Origin: Archivesica marissinica
Taxonomy: Eukaryota; Mollusca; Bivalvia; Venerida; Vesicomyidae
Length of the DNA stretch: 64,000 nt
Reading direction: 5' to 3'
Assembly: GCA_014843695.1 (NCBI GenBank)
Contig: CM026391.1
Span: 17,771,263 to 17,835,262 of the forward strand
The notes beneath the pieces are model-generated. The model was given only the letters and a program-made list of their open reading frames with translations, was not told where the DNA came from and ran no database searches. A program made the position numbers and the translations under genes. Positions 9,426-17,966 of this stretch are shown here, piece after piece. Positions within the stretch are counted from its first letter, which is position 1. Each line of letters starts with the position of its first letter.

Positions 9426-10151
9426 ATGTGGGAAGCAATTTTGCTAATCACCCAGATCATAATTTCCACCACATTGGGTTGGTTCGTGTGGCAGTATGTT
9501 AGACTTAAGATGCGAGTACGGATAGCACTAAGAAAAATGAACTGCGACGAATTTCTTGATCAGTTGATGGATGCCGCGCCCCCGATTGATGGGCCGATGG
9601 AAACATCGGTCCCGACTACCGAGACGCCGGGAGACGAGAGCGCCCGTCAAGACAACAAGCGTCAACGACTTGCAGCCCTAGCAGCAGGGGGGCAGACTGA
9701 ACAATATCTAGGACGACAACTCACAACCGAGCATATCGACAATATGGCAAATAATACTATCGAGAAGCTCTACGCGCGCTATGAAGCGAGACTCGGGGCC
9801 GCGATGACAAAAACCTTAGGGGCCGCAGTCATTCAGTTCTACGCAACAGTAGCAAGTATGTTTCTACCCATACAACCAGAAAATCAACCGAGACTAGTTG
9901 CAGACCTCGAATCTGATCCGTTTATCAACCACGCGTTAAGCACAACCACGTGCGAGCTATATCACAGGTATGGCATGTACCTTGCACCGCTCACCGCTGC
10001 GTTAACCACTGCGAAGCATTGCCAATTTGGACACGTATGCCCGCTTACCATAGCTAACGATGTCTACACCGGAGAGAGTGACAGATCCTGTAGTTCTGAC
10101 ACCGGAGGAGACGCCTGCGAAGCTGCAAACAACACGACGGAAGGATCCTAA
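9426..10151 (+). CDS. membrane-anchored protein of unknown function, up to 241 aa
   Basis: The start codon lies 1 bp after the ATPase stop. An N-terminal membrane helix covers residues about 4-26 (ILLITQIIISTTLGWFVWQY) and is followed by a basic segment. A polar linker leads to a helical domain with ARYEARLGAAMTKTLGAAV and DLESDPFINHALSTTTCELY, then a Cys/His patch near KHCQFGHVCPL. The C-terminal tail after about residue 205 overlaps the next gene by 92 bp and is low-complexity, so the ancestral stop may have been earlier. Unknown function; a virion membrane or internal protein fits the location between the ATPase and other small membrane proteins. Confidence 0.65.
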   Translation: MWEAILLITQIIISTTLGWFVWQYVRLKMRVRIALRKMNCDEFLDQLMDAAPPIDGPMETSVPTTETPGDESARQDNKRQRLAALAAGGQTEQYLGRQLTTEHIDNMANNTIEKLYARYEARLGAAMTKTLGAAVIQFYATVASMFLPIQPENQPRLVADLESDPFINHALSTTTCELYHRYGMYLAPLTAALTTAKHCQFGHVCPLTIANDVYTGESDRSCSSDTGGDACEAANNTTEGS

Positions 10152-10530
10152 AAAACAAGCGGCAGGACGGGCAGGGGCTGCGGCTCGGAAGGCCAAGGAA
10201 GATAAAATACGTGCCGAGCTCAGAGATGCTAAAGCCACGTTGCAAACAGCGAAACCCTCAGTTGCTGTCACCCCGGTGGAACAGGGCAACGCTGGAGAAC
10301 AAACGGTTGTCGCCCCACAGCATGTTTCAGCGGTGGAAACCGAGACGAAACACTGGTACCAGTGTAGCGAGGTCTGGACCCCGTGGATCGTTAGCGGTCT
10401 TGCATGTGCCTTATGGGTTGTTGTGAACAGTAGACGGGAGGCTAATAAACCAATACCCGCCCGAGCTAACATTGTCGTTCCGACAGCGAGTCATTTAAAG
10501 ACTTCGCTTGACCCATTCTATATGCAATAG
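10060..10530 (+). CDS. Ala/Lys-rich protein with one C-terminal membrane segment, 156 aa
   Basis: Starts inside the preceding gene. The first half is highly charged and Ala-rich with a strongly basic run (TTRRKDPKKQAAGRAGAAAR), resembling DNA-binding core proteins in composition. A single hydrophobic stretch at residues about 108-121 (WIVSGLACALWVVV) could be a membrane anchor. No recognised domain. Its place in a tight run of small ORFs suggests a structural role, possibly genome condensation at a membrane; this is inference. Confidence 0.6.
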   Translation: MSTPERVTDPVVLTPEETPAKLQTTRRKDPKKQAAGRAGAAARKAKEDKIRAELRDAKATLQTAKPSVAVTPVEQGNAGEQTVVAPQHVSAVETETKHWYQCSEVWTPWIVSGLACALWVVVNSRREANKPIPARANIVVPTASHLKTSLDPFYMQ

Positions 10531-10547
10531 TCGCGCGAAGAAAAACA

Positions 10548-10778
10548 ATGTCTACTGACGGAAAAATGTTGGCCAATGCGGCGTATCATTCGGTTGTGGT
10601 ATCTGGCTTGGCTGTGGGTTATGCACGCCTGGGTAAGATGGCCTTCAAAACAGCTACCCCCAAGCTGGACTTCAATGGCTATGACGTCGGCATGGTAGTT
10701 ATTGATGTGGGCCTGGCCATGGCCACGAAAGATATGCTAATTAAACATGGAATCATACCTGCAGATATCATGAAGTAG
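10548..10778 (+). CDS. small hydrophobic protein, 76 aa
   Basis: An intact short ORF between two similar ones. It has a hydrophobic N-terminal half (AAYHSVVVSGLAVGYARLG), a second hydrophobic stretch (VGMVVIDVGLAMATKDMLI), and ends in KHGIIPADIMK. It could span a membrane twice. Spacing of 17 bp to both neighbours fits a viral cassette. Function unknown. Confidence 0.6.
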   Translation: MSTDGKMLANAAYHSVVVSGLAVGYARLGKMAFKTATPKLDFNGYDVGMVVIDVGLAMATKDMLIKHGIIPADIMK

Positions 10779-10795
10779 ACGTATGTATAACAACG

Positions 10796-11221
10796 ATGGT
10801 CTCGATCGCAATGCTAGTTGGGGGTGCCCTGGCCAACGCCCTGGCCTTCAGCGGTAGCAACTACATATTCTCGATGATGCGAAACTCGGGCGTTGAAGAG
10901 GAGCGCAAACGGCACGATACAGCTGTAGAACAGCTCCAGGTCGCGCAGTCAGCATGGTCCAACAAACGGGCTGAACGCCTTGATTGGATTAACGAAGAAC
11001 TCCGCCGTTAGGGTCATGCCGTGCAAACTTTCCGGGACGTCGACACGGCGATCCGTGAGTACGCGCAGGCATTTCCGCATGTCGCGCCGCTGGGGTCGGA
11101 ACGACAGCCCCGGCTCTCTGACTTCTATACACCTAGCGATGACCAGAAAGATCGTGAGATTGTCTTCGTCGTCCTGGGGATGACCGCGACAATCCTCGTG
11201 GTATACAAATTCGCTAAGTAA
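10796..11221 (+). pseudogene. membrane/coil protein split by an in-frame TAG, ~141 codons
   Basis: The frame opens at 10796 with a hydrophobic stretch (MLVGGALANALAFSGSNYIF) and a charged helix (EEERKRHDTAVEQLQVAQ). It stops at TAG 11009-11011, then continues in the same frame with QTFRDVDTAIREYAQAF, PRLSDFYTPSDDQKDRE and a C-terminal membrane helix VFVVLGMTATILVVYKFAK. One stop within an otherwise continuous frame indicates a single nonsense change, compatible with CAG to TAG. Two separate genes or stop readthrough are possible but less likely. Confidence 0.6.
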
Positions 11222-11259
11222 TTGTCTCGCTTGAGATTTTGTTTCCTTTCAATATAGAT

Positions 11260-11562
11260 ATGGGTTTATCAGAGGAGCTGTATTTTGCAATGCTTGATGT
11301 CGGGTACTGTGCCAAGCGAAACAAACATCCTGGCCCACTTGGTCATACTATGATAAACACGGCGCAGCGATTCATGGAGTCGTGGCGTATCAATCACTCT
11401 TCTGTACAGAAATTCGCTACCAGGGTCCTATCAGGCCAAACTGACCTTAGAGCTACAACTGGGTTGCTAGATCCGATGACACGCAGGGCATGTTGGAGAC
11501 TCATAGGATTATTAGAATACATTCGCGCGTTGGATAGCGAAACAGCCATGTCACAAGCTTAG
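11260..11562 (+). CDS. hypothetical protein, ~100 aa
   Basis: An intact ORF with a real ATG at 11260 (MGLSEELYF); an upstream TTG at 11239 is not credible in an animal virus. The protein is soluble and helix-rich, with LDVGYCAKRNKHPGPLGHTM and LRATTGLLDPMTRRACWRLI as readable blocks. No recognised motif. It sits 8 bp before the integrase start and on the same strand, so it closes the plus-strand cassette that begins with the capsid gene. Confidence 0.6.
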   Translation: MGLSEELYFAMLDVGYCAKRNKHPGPLGHTMINTAQRFMESWRINHSSVQKFATRVLSGQTDLRATTGLLDPMTRRACWRLIGLLEYIRALDSETAMSQA

Positions 11563-11570
11563 CTTATACC

Positions 11571-12442
11571 ATGACCGACAGTAATCTTAGCTCGCTATAC
11601 TACAGTCCCCGCGGTTACTGGAAGGGACTCGCAGCCATAAAAAACCTCGCCGTGGCCGCTAAGGTCTCCGAAGATGTGACACGGGGTTGGCTGAAGAAGC
11701 AGGCCATCTGGCAGATCTACCTCCCCGCCCCACGACACATACCGCGACCCAAGTTCGACGTACCGGTGCCAAACGACGTCCACCAGGCCGACCTCCTATT
11801 TCTACCTCACGACAGGGCGGGTCGCAAAACGTTCAAGTACGCCCTCACCATCGTTGACGTGGCCTCCCGATACAAAGAGGCAGAGCCACTGGCCACGAAA
11901 GAGGCTAAGGAGGTCTCAGCTGCCCTTGAAAGGATTTACAGGCGGAGCCCACTGAAATGGCCAAAGTTGCTTCAGGTCGATCCGGGGCGCGAGTTCATGG
12001 GTGCGGTGAACCAACTGCTGGCCAAACACGGTGTCTCTGTCAGGCGTGGCCGTGTGGATATCCATCGAGACTAAGGGATTGTGGAGCGTTTCAATCGCAC
12101 CCTGGCAGAGCGGCTCTTTGGGCACCAATACGCCCAAGAGATGAGACTTCCGTCTGGAGAACGATCGGCTGAATGGGTGGCTCGGCTGCCTGCCGTGGTT
12201 GCGGCTTTGAACGGCGAAGTGACCAGATTGACCAACCCGGCGAACTGGAGGGTGGCCGTCGTCGTGCGACCGACCCTGTGTGGTCCCTCCAGGTATACCG
12301 GCTTGGTCGCTCGGTTACCAAACCTGAAGAGCCCGTGCTCTACTATCTGCTGGATGGCCCTCAGCGGGGGTTTGTCCGGGAAGAGCTGCTTGTGGTGCCT
12401 CCTGATACCGTGCTGCCACCTGATGGGGTTCTTAAACGTTGA
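11571..12442 (+). pseudogene. RVE-family (retroviral-type) integrase, disrupted
   Basis: Catalyses joining of the element ends to host DNA. The core is visible: first catalytic Asp in VHQADLLFLP, second in LLQVDPGREFMG, and the Glu in VERFNRTLAERLF. An in-frame TAA at 12072-12074 separates the second Asp from the Glu. Downstream, the frame shifts near 12230 and some sequence appears missing. The C-terminal segment, with ATDPVWSLQVYRLGRSVTKP and GFVREELLVVPPDT, is chromodomain- or SH3-like in appearance. The 3' end overlaps the tail of the opposite-strand polymerase gene by 11 bp. Integrases of this class define Polintons; this copy cannot make a full-length enzyme as read. Confidence 0.85.
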
Positions 12443-15400
12443 GGACCGCGTAACCCCTTTTTCTGTTGCATTCCAGGCACGTTAGCCGGATATTGTCACG
12501 AGTATGGCCTCGGGTGTTGTCCAACCGGTCGACACTGAACTGCTGAGTATCTTTGGGTTGGTATACACAGAGGAGCTCGATGTTGCATGCCGCGCAGCGG
12601 TTCTGCTGGCCGTCTTTGAGTGCGAGGATGTGATAGACCTTGAGATTGAATCCCTGGAGACCTTTGGCCTGATCATGGCGCTTGTATGCCACAAGCTTTC
12701 TCTGGATGACTTTGCGGAGCTGCTGCTCAGTGAGTGGCTCTGCCACATTGGAACCCTCTTCCGGTGGGCAGACTACTCGTTCGAGCTGGTGCATGTACTC
12801 CACGCGGCTGACGGCGAGGTATGCGAGGTTCGACCATTGGAGATAGTCGTCGATAATCCAGACTTTTTGCGGATCGCGGATTGTGAGCCCCTGGCTCGAG
12901 TGGACTGTCATGGCATAGCCGAGAGCCCAGTCGTGTCCCCACTTGCCGTCCATAACTTCTTGGGCATAGTGGACAGGCACCTCAACGATGTCATTGAGGA
13001 CGAGCTCTTCCTGCTCTGGCCTACCAGGCCCTGGGATGGTCACCATAATGTTTTGTCTTCGGGTGTCTTTTGGGCGATAGAGGAGGGGCACCGGCTCGTC
13101 AGGGAAGTGCTCCTGATGGTAATGGAATAGCAGCTCTTGTGCGCGGTTGCGCACCTTCTGTCTCGAGGTCAAGATACGGTCGCCTGGCTTCCAGACTGCA
13201 ATGAATCTGTCCCATCCGAGGCAGGTGGGTAGGGCCTTTCTCATGGCCGAGCACTGCACACGATCCGGCCGGAGGCGGATCTCCCGTTTGAGGGCTTTGA
13301 GGGCCGGGTCTTTCGCTCTGTGGTCAACCTCAACCTCTTCATAGTAGTGGGCAGCATGTTGCAGCCAGTCATGTGGCATCTCGCCTGCAATTGGTGGTGG
13401 CTGACCCTGGTCACCACAGCAGATGATGTGGACCCCTCTCTGGTCTAACCAGTCTAGGAACACTTCCAGGATTGGCTTTGGGACAGTGCAAACCTCGTCC
13501 CAGATGATCAAGCGGGGTATGTACTTTTGGCCCATCCTTTCTGGGGTCCAGTCAGTCTGGCCACTCCAGCGGAAGAAGCTATGGTAGGTCTGAGCCTTGA
13601 CCCCTCTGGCCCGCATCTCTTTTGCCAGACGGTGGGTCGGGGTGAACACCAGGGGGTCTCTGGTGCGGAACGATTCGATCGCTCGTGTGGTTTTGCCACT
13701 ACCACCCCCACCATTCAGGTAGCTCAACTGGTGCCGAGTCAGTGGGTCATTGAAGCAGGGGGCCTGACGCGGTGGTAAGTCTTTTTGTTGGCCTTGGTAT
13801 ACCAGCCTGGGGACATATGCAGCATGTTCCTGAGGCATATACAGCTGATCACCCTTGTCTCTCCACTGGGCTGGTTCTACTGAGGGCAGATACTCTATTC
13901 CCAGGAGACAATTCACGCACAAATCAATTTCACAGTTGCAGGTCCTGTGGGCAACATAGGCCTCGACATCCTTGAGCTTGTGTAGTGCCGTCTTCTGGAT
14001 GTATATGCTGTCTGTGGCCACCCGGACAGCCTCCTTGGCGTCGAAACGCTGGAGCATGCTGAGGAGATTGATGTGGGCATACGCGAGCATGCTCGCCCTC
14101 AAGTGAGCATACTGTGGCTGGCTTCCGTCATAGTACGTGAGAACATGTCCGAGGGGGCACTTTTGGGGTGCTCCGACAAGAGTGCCACTCTGGCGAGTGT
14201 CCCTCACCAGATAATCCAGCTCTCCCTGGTCAGTCACGAGGCGCCGCGTCAGTCGCTTGCCTTCAGCTTTGGCGCCCTGGGTGAACTTACCAATAATGCT
14301 GCATCCCTGATCACGATCCTCGGGGAGCCAGACCTCCTCCTGCTTGGTATAGGAGATGATGGCCTCCTGGACATGCAGGTGAGTCAAGAGCCCAGATTCG
14401 GTGAGGTATGCGAGGAGGGGTGTGGGGGCCCACCCCCTCTCCTCAAAATGCTTCCCAAACCAGGCAGGGATTACGGGATGACTGTCTTGTTTGAACACCC
14501 ACGCTGTGACCTCAGCAAACCCTGCGCTGATGTCTTTGGGCAAAGGCCCATTAATAGCCACTCTCGTCATCCTGTGGGTAGGGTGGCCAAACCGCTCAAA
14601 GTATGATTTCGCTTCGCCGAGGCCTTGGAAGCTGGCAGGGAAGCAGGCCTTCATGTCGATGCTGACAACGTCTCTCGTGTCATAGTCCATGGAGTTCCAG
14701 AGGCCACCATGGCCGTGTTCTACACAGGCTTTTTGGATATCATCTGCGAAGAACGTCGGGGTGGGCTTCCAGCCGTTCCTTTCTTTGGCCAATATGCTCG
14801 CCGCATGGTTTACCCCCAAAGGCCCTGTCGGCACGAGATTCATCACTTAGATGGGTGCAGGCCTCCTGGAGCCTTTGGTGGTCCTCCTGAGTTCTGAAAG
14901 TACGACCGTCTTGGAGTACGAACTGGTTGACGTTGAGTTGCTTGTCACCGCAACCGAGAAGCCAGACGGCTAGAGGCTCACCTTGGGTCGCTTGTCGGAT
15001 TGCTTCCCACACATCGCCTTCATAGATGTGGACCTGCCTGGACTGTGGGAAGTGGAGGTCTTTGGGCCAGGCGTGGCCGTTGTGGCAGATGAGTTCTACC
15101 CTCCCATAACTTCAGGTACCCCGTCTCTGGTACAGGCCACTGTTATATATGACCTCGCCGGCGATGTCCTTCAAGATGATTGCACGCTGGAGACTACTCT
15201 CCAGTACGGCCACATCGTCGACCGTGGCACCAGACTCATGGACATTGTCCTCCCACTCCCGGATTTTCTGGCGTCTGGTTGAGTTGAGACCCTGGCCCCT
15301 CAGGGCGCCCTCAAAATGCTCCACGACTCGCTGGGCCACACAGTTAAGATCGCCGTCTCTTAGCGGGGCAAGGTTGGCAGGATCCGGGTTTCTGAGGGGA

Positions 15401-16289
15401 TAGACGCCGTAGACAACCGCGGTAACGGGGTATGCATTCTGAAAGTAAGGCTTGTCGATTCCCGCGAGGGCACCCGGCTTCGTGTTCCGATCGATGGTTA
15501 CAACTGCCTGACCTTTCTTCCTATCTGTCCTCACTGGGTCAAACTTGTCTTCGACCACCCAGTCACCTTCATCCCGCTCTCGCAGGTACTTGAGCTTGAG
15601 GATATGCTCACCCTCGGGGAGCTCTCGCAAGAGCTCTGCAGCTCTGACATCCGTCATAGTGGCATCCAGAGACATACGGCCCGCCCCGGCTTCTACCCTC
15701 CATGTGGAGAAGACCACCGAGGCTTCATCAACTTGAAACTCGTCTTTAGCATCGTTCAAGATCCCTACCCCCGGTTCATCAGCCGGGAATCTTACCGGGG
15801 GAGGGACCGGGATGTCCAGGTCGAAGGTATATCCCGCGGGGGTGGGGGCTTCGGCGCTTCCGGGATGTCGAGCCGCTCGCGAAGAATTTCGGGACCTTCC
15901 CTCGCGATCGCGCGGGCTAGGGGTTCTTTCGAGCCCTTGGTCAGGCCGTGTAAATGCGGCCTCCTCAAGCGTTCCGTGATCTTGCGGAGATGCGGGAGGC
16001 GCTCTCGCGGCCGCCTCGCGACCCGGGCGGCGTACTTCCCGGTCCGCAGCGCCGCATCGACTTCGACCCTGAGCTGCCCCGCCTCACGGACATGTTGGGC
16101 CTTTTTAAGAGGGTTATATCTCCTGAGTGCGGGGAATCGCCCCGTCTTTACCGCCCGCCGCAGACGTCTCGTGTATTCGGCGGCGCGAACTTTCGCAATC
16201 GCCTCTAAGAGGTCTCGTTTCTTGAGCCTTGATCTTCCACGAATACCCAATTCCAGAGCTTTCAATCGCAGTTCGGTAACTGTGACCAT
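12432..16289 (-). pseudogene. SAP-like / family-B DNA polymerase / SF1 helicase / HNH fusion, disrupted
   Basis: One very long minus-strand gene (~1,285 codons). The first ORF (16289-15792) opens with a SAP-like helix pair (ELRLKALELGI, RSRLKKRDLLEAI) and a basic segment; the frame shifts near 15830. The next frame (from before 15759) is broken by TGA at 15112-15114 and shifts again near 14817 in a run of five G. The last 804-residue ORF has polymerase motif A (SIDMKACFP, Asp 64) and motif C (VATDSIYI, Asp 279). It then has a helicase with Walker A GGGGSGKT (379-386), Walker B IIWDE (450-451), GDQGQ (478-482) and TVHSSQG (647-653). A zinc HNH follows (CAAC at 751-754, SVDRLDN, CLEC at 790-793). 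Protein-primed replication is assumed from inverted termini. The 3' end abuts the convergent integrase. Confidence 0.85.
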
Positions 16290-16413
16290 TATATGGGTAT
16301 ACCTTAATGTCCACTATTCTCTAAATCTGAAGCAACTTTGTAAGTGATAATATGTTATAACGTACAACTATAAACAGTATATTATAACTGATATTATTTC
16401 TCTAAATCTAAAA
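16290..16413. other. AT-rich spacer between two minus-strand genes
   Basis: About 125 bp of AT-rich DNA upstream of the polymerase gene and downstream of the Cys-rich gene, with ATTATATG and TATATTATAACTG stretches. It is the only place for a promoter of the polymerase gene, but no element is clear. Confidence 0.35.
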
Positions 16414-16701
16414 TTATTTTATTCGAAATTCCAAAAGTTGGACCAAGACCTTCTCAAACTTTATCCGGGCACGACGTTCGGCATATGCCAATTTATGCTT
16501 GATACGTGCACCTCCGCAAGGTTGACATAACTTACCCTCGCTCTGAGTTCCCACCCCGCAAATCCTGCATGGCACGGATTCAACCGGCCGCCTACGGAGC
16601 TGAGCTCGATGCTGCTTGCAATGTTCGAAGACGCAGCTCTTTCCACAAGAAATGTTTGAACCAACCACAATCCACCGACAATTATTATGACCTTGAGGCA
16701 T
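16414..16701 (-). CDS. small Cys-rich (zinc-ribbon-like) protein, ~95 aa
   Basis: The ATG at 16701 (MPQGHNNCRWIVV) is preferred; a second ATG ten codons upstream (16731) is possible. Cysteines occur as CRWIVV, CGKSC, EHCKQH, PCRICG and LCQPCGG, i.e. several CxxC or CxxxC pairs plus His that can bind one or two zinc ions. The tail is a basic helix (KLAYAERRARIKFEKVLVQL). A nucleic-acid-binding regulator or terminal-region protein fits its place next to the inverted repeat. No name is justified. It is on the same strand as the polymerase gene and upstream of it. Confidence 0.6.
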   Translation of the reverse strand: MPQGHNNCRWIVVGSNISCGKSCVFEHCKQHRAQLRRRPVESVPCRICGVGTQSEGKLCQPCGGARIKHKLAYAERRARIKFEKVLVQLLEFRIK

Positions 16702-16773
16702 GATCGTTGTTATCTTCCGATATATATCCATTGAGACAAACCTTTAATTGGTAGTTTACAATGGAGAATTTTG

Positions 16774-16940
16774 GTCCTTTTTTACGTCCGATTGATATTC
16801 GACCTTTTTTTATACCGGATTGATATTCGCTCGTCAGCGGTGTGTTGGCGCCCGGGGTACGACCAAAAGGCTTAATAATCATTGAGATTCACCCCCGACA
16901 GGTTTGTTGGCACGTAGTGTCTGAGAGCCCTGGGCCGGCG
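16774..16940. repeat. internal second copy of the element's right-end sequence
   Basis: Matches 17693-17879 in the same orientation, including CGCCCGGGGTACGACCAAAA and TTCACCCCCGACAGG. It lacks a short segment (TAAGTGGTTTGTGATATCTG) and a few bases near the GCGTTGG junction, and the match stops abruptly at 16940. It is a diverged duplicate of the terminus about 0.9 kb inside the true end. Confidence 0.85.
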
Positions 16941-17692
16941 GGACAGGTATCCCACCGATGGTGCATCATAGTTATCCGGTGTTATAACTAAAATAAATCC
17001 CTAAAAAATCCAGCTAGTGATATTATATTTTAACAAAATCCTTACTGCGGGATCGTGGACTTATGATCTTCGGTTGCATCGGTCATCGGGCATCGGGCAT
17101 TGCCACGTTCCCACAAGCTCTACACGGATTCCGAGCTTATCAGCTGTTATTGTGCACCCCAAACATACCAGTGTTTGTTGCAGAGGCGGGTTATACACAC
17201 AGCGTCACTCTGTAGTTCTGGATTCTCCGACTGCATACCCCTGTTACCAGGTTACAGCACCGAATAATCCTTATGGGGCAAGGACTCCGACCCAAACACG
17301 CATTGCCAAGCACAGTGATCAATTTGTCAGCATGGGCGAACTACTAATAATATATGTGGTCAAGTCCGATTTATATACCTCAATCGAAAATTTGTCTTTT
17401 GGACGAATTTGTAAATTAACTTTATTCTTCCTGTAATGTAAACATGTATATAAAATATGTAACCTCTATGCGGAGAATATTCTACCTCCCTGCCGTACAC
17501 TTAATATTTAATACGTACATAATAATAAAGAATTACAATCTACATTAATTTCTCTATTATTAAATGTTCAATGTACTTAATATGCTTACAATGCAGTCCG
17601 TCTGATAACATAGATTAATATTTACTACACGGAAGTAAAAACATTACCGTCGGTTTAAACACACGATAAATGAATCGAACGGCTCGTCCTTT
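16941..17692. other. AT-rich segment between the two right-end copies
   Basis: No convincing gene. An ORF at 17017-17436 has no ATG-proximal context, no motif and low-complexity composition, and I do not accept it. The region may be tail sequence from an earlier end duplication or recombination. Confidence 0.5.
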
Positions 17693-17767
17693 TATGTCCG
17701 ATTGATATTCGCCCTTTTTTTATACCCGATTAATATTCGCTCGTCAGCGGATGGTGAGAGCTGCGTT

Positions 17768-17965
17768 GGCGCCCGGGGTACGACCAAAAGGCTTAATAAT
17801 CATTGAGATTCACCCCCGACAGGTAAGTGGTTTGTGATATCTGTTTTGGCACGTAGTGTCTGAGAGCCCTGGGCCGGCGAGGGTTGTGGTCCGTCCCCTC
17901 GCTCATATATGGGTGTTTTTTGGCTGTCTGAAATGGGGCTAGGAGCCTCCTCGGCCCAAATTAAG
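17768..17965 (-). repeat. right terminal inverted repeat of the virus-derived element
   Basis: Exact reverse complement, by eye, of 2563-2760. The sequence just inside it (17693-17767) is shared with the internal copy at 16774 but not with the left end. The LINE frame resumes immediately outside, at AATCC 17967-17971. Confidence 0.93.
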
Positions 17966-17966
17966 A

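Larger units (their letters stand above)
2479..17966. mobile_element. integrated virus-derived element (Polinton/adintovirus-like), ~15.5 kb
   Basis: Inverted repeats of 198 bp bound a block of virus-type genes: major capsid candidate, A32-like packaging ATPase, small membrane proteins, RVE integrase, and a family-B polymerase joined to an SF1 helicase. It sits inside a LINE reading frame, and the pentamer AATCC occurs at both junctions (2474-2478 and 17967-17971) in the same codon phase, consistent with a short target-site duplication. Polintons usually make 6-bp duplications; extending to six gives TAATCC versus AAATCC, one mismatch. The left end has 84 bp outside the inverted repeat that the right end lacks, so the right terminus may be trimmed. 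Several genes are disrupted and no adenain-like protease was seen. Alternative labels: Polinton-like virus, adintovirus, or a separate relative. Confidence 0.88.

Noticed and set aside
12504..13130. 208-codon plus-strand ORF inside the polymerase-helicase gene
   Set aside because: Antisense shadow of the HNH/helicase region; no motif of its own.
17017..17436. 139-codon ORF between the two right-end copies
   Set aside because: No motif, atypical composition, and no neighbour relation; probably chance.
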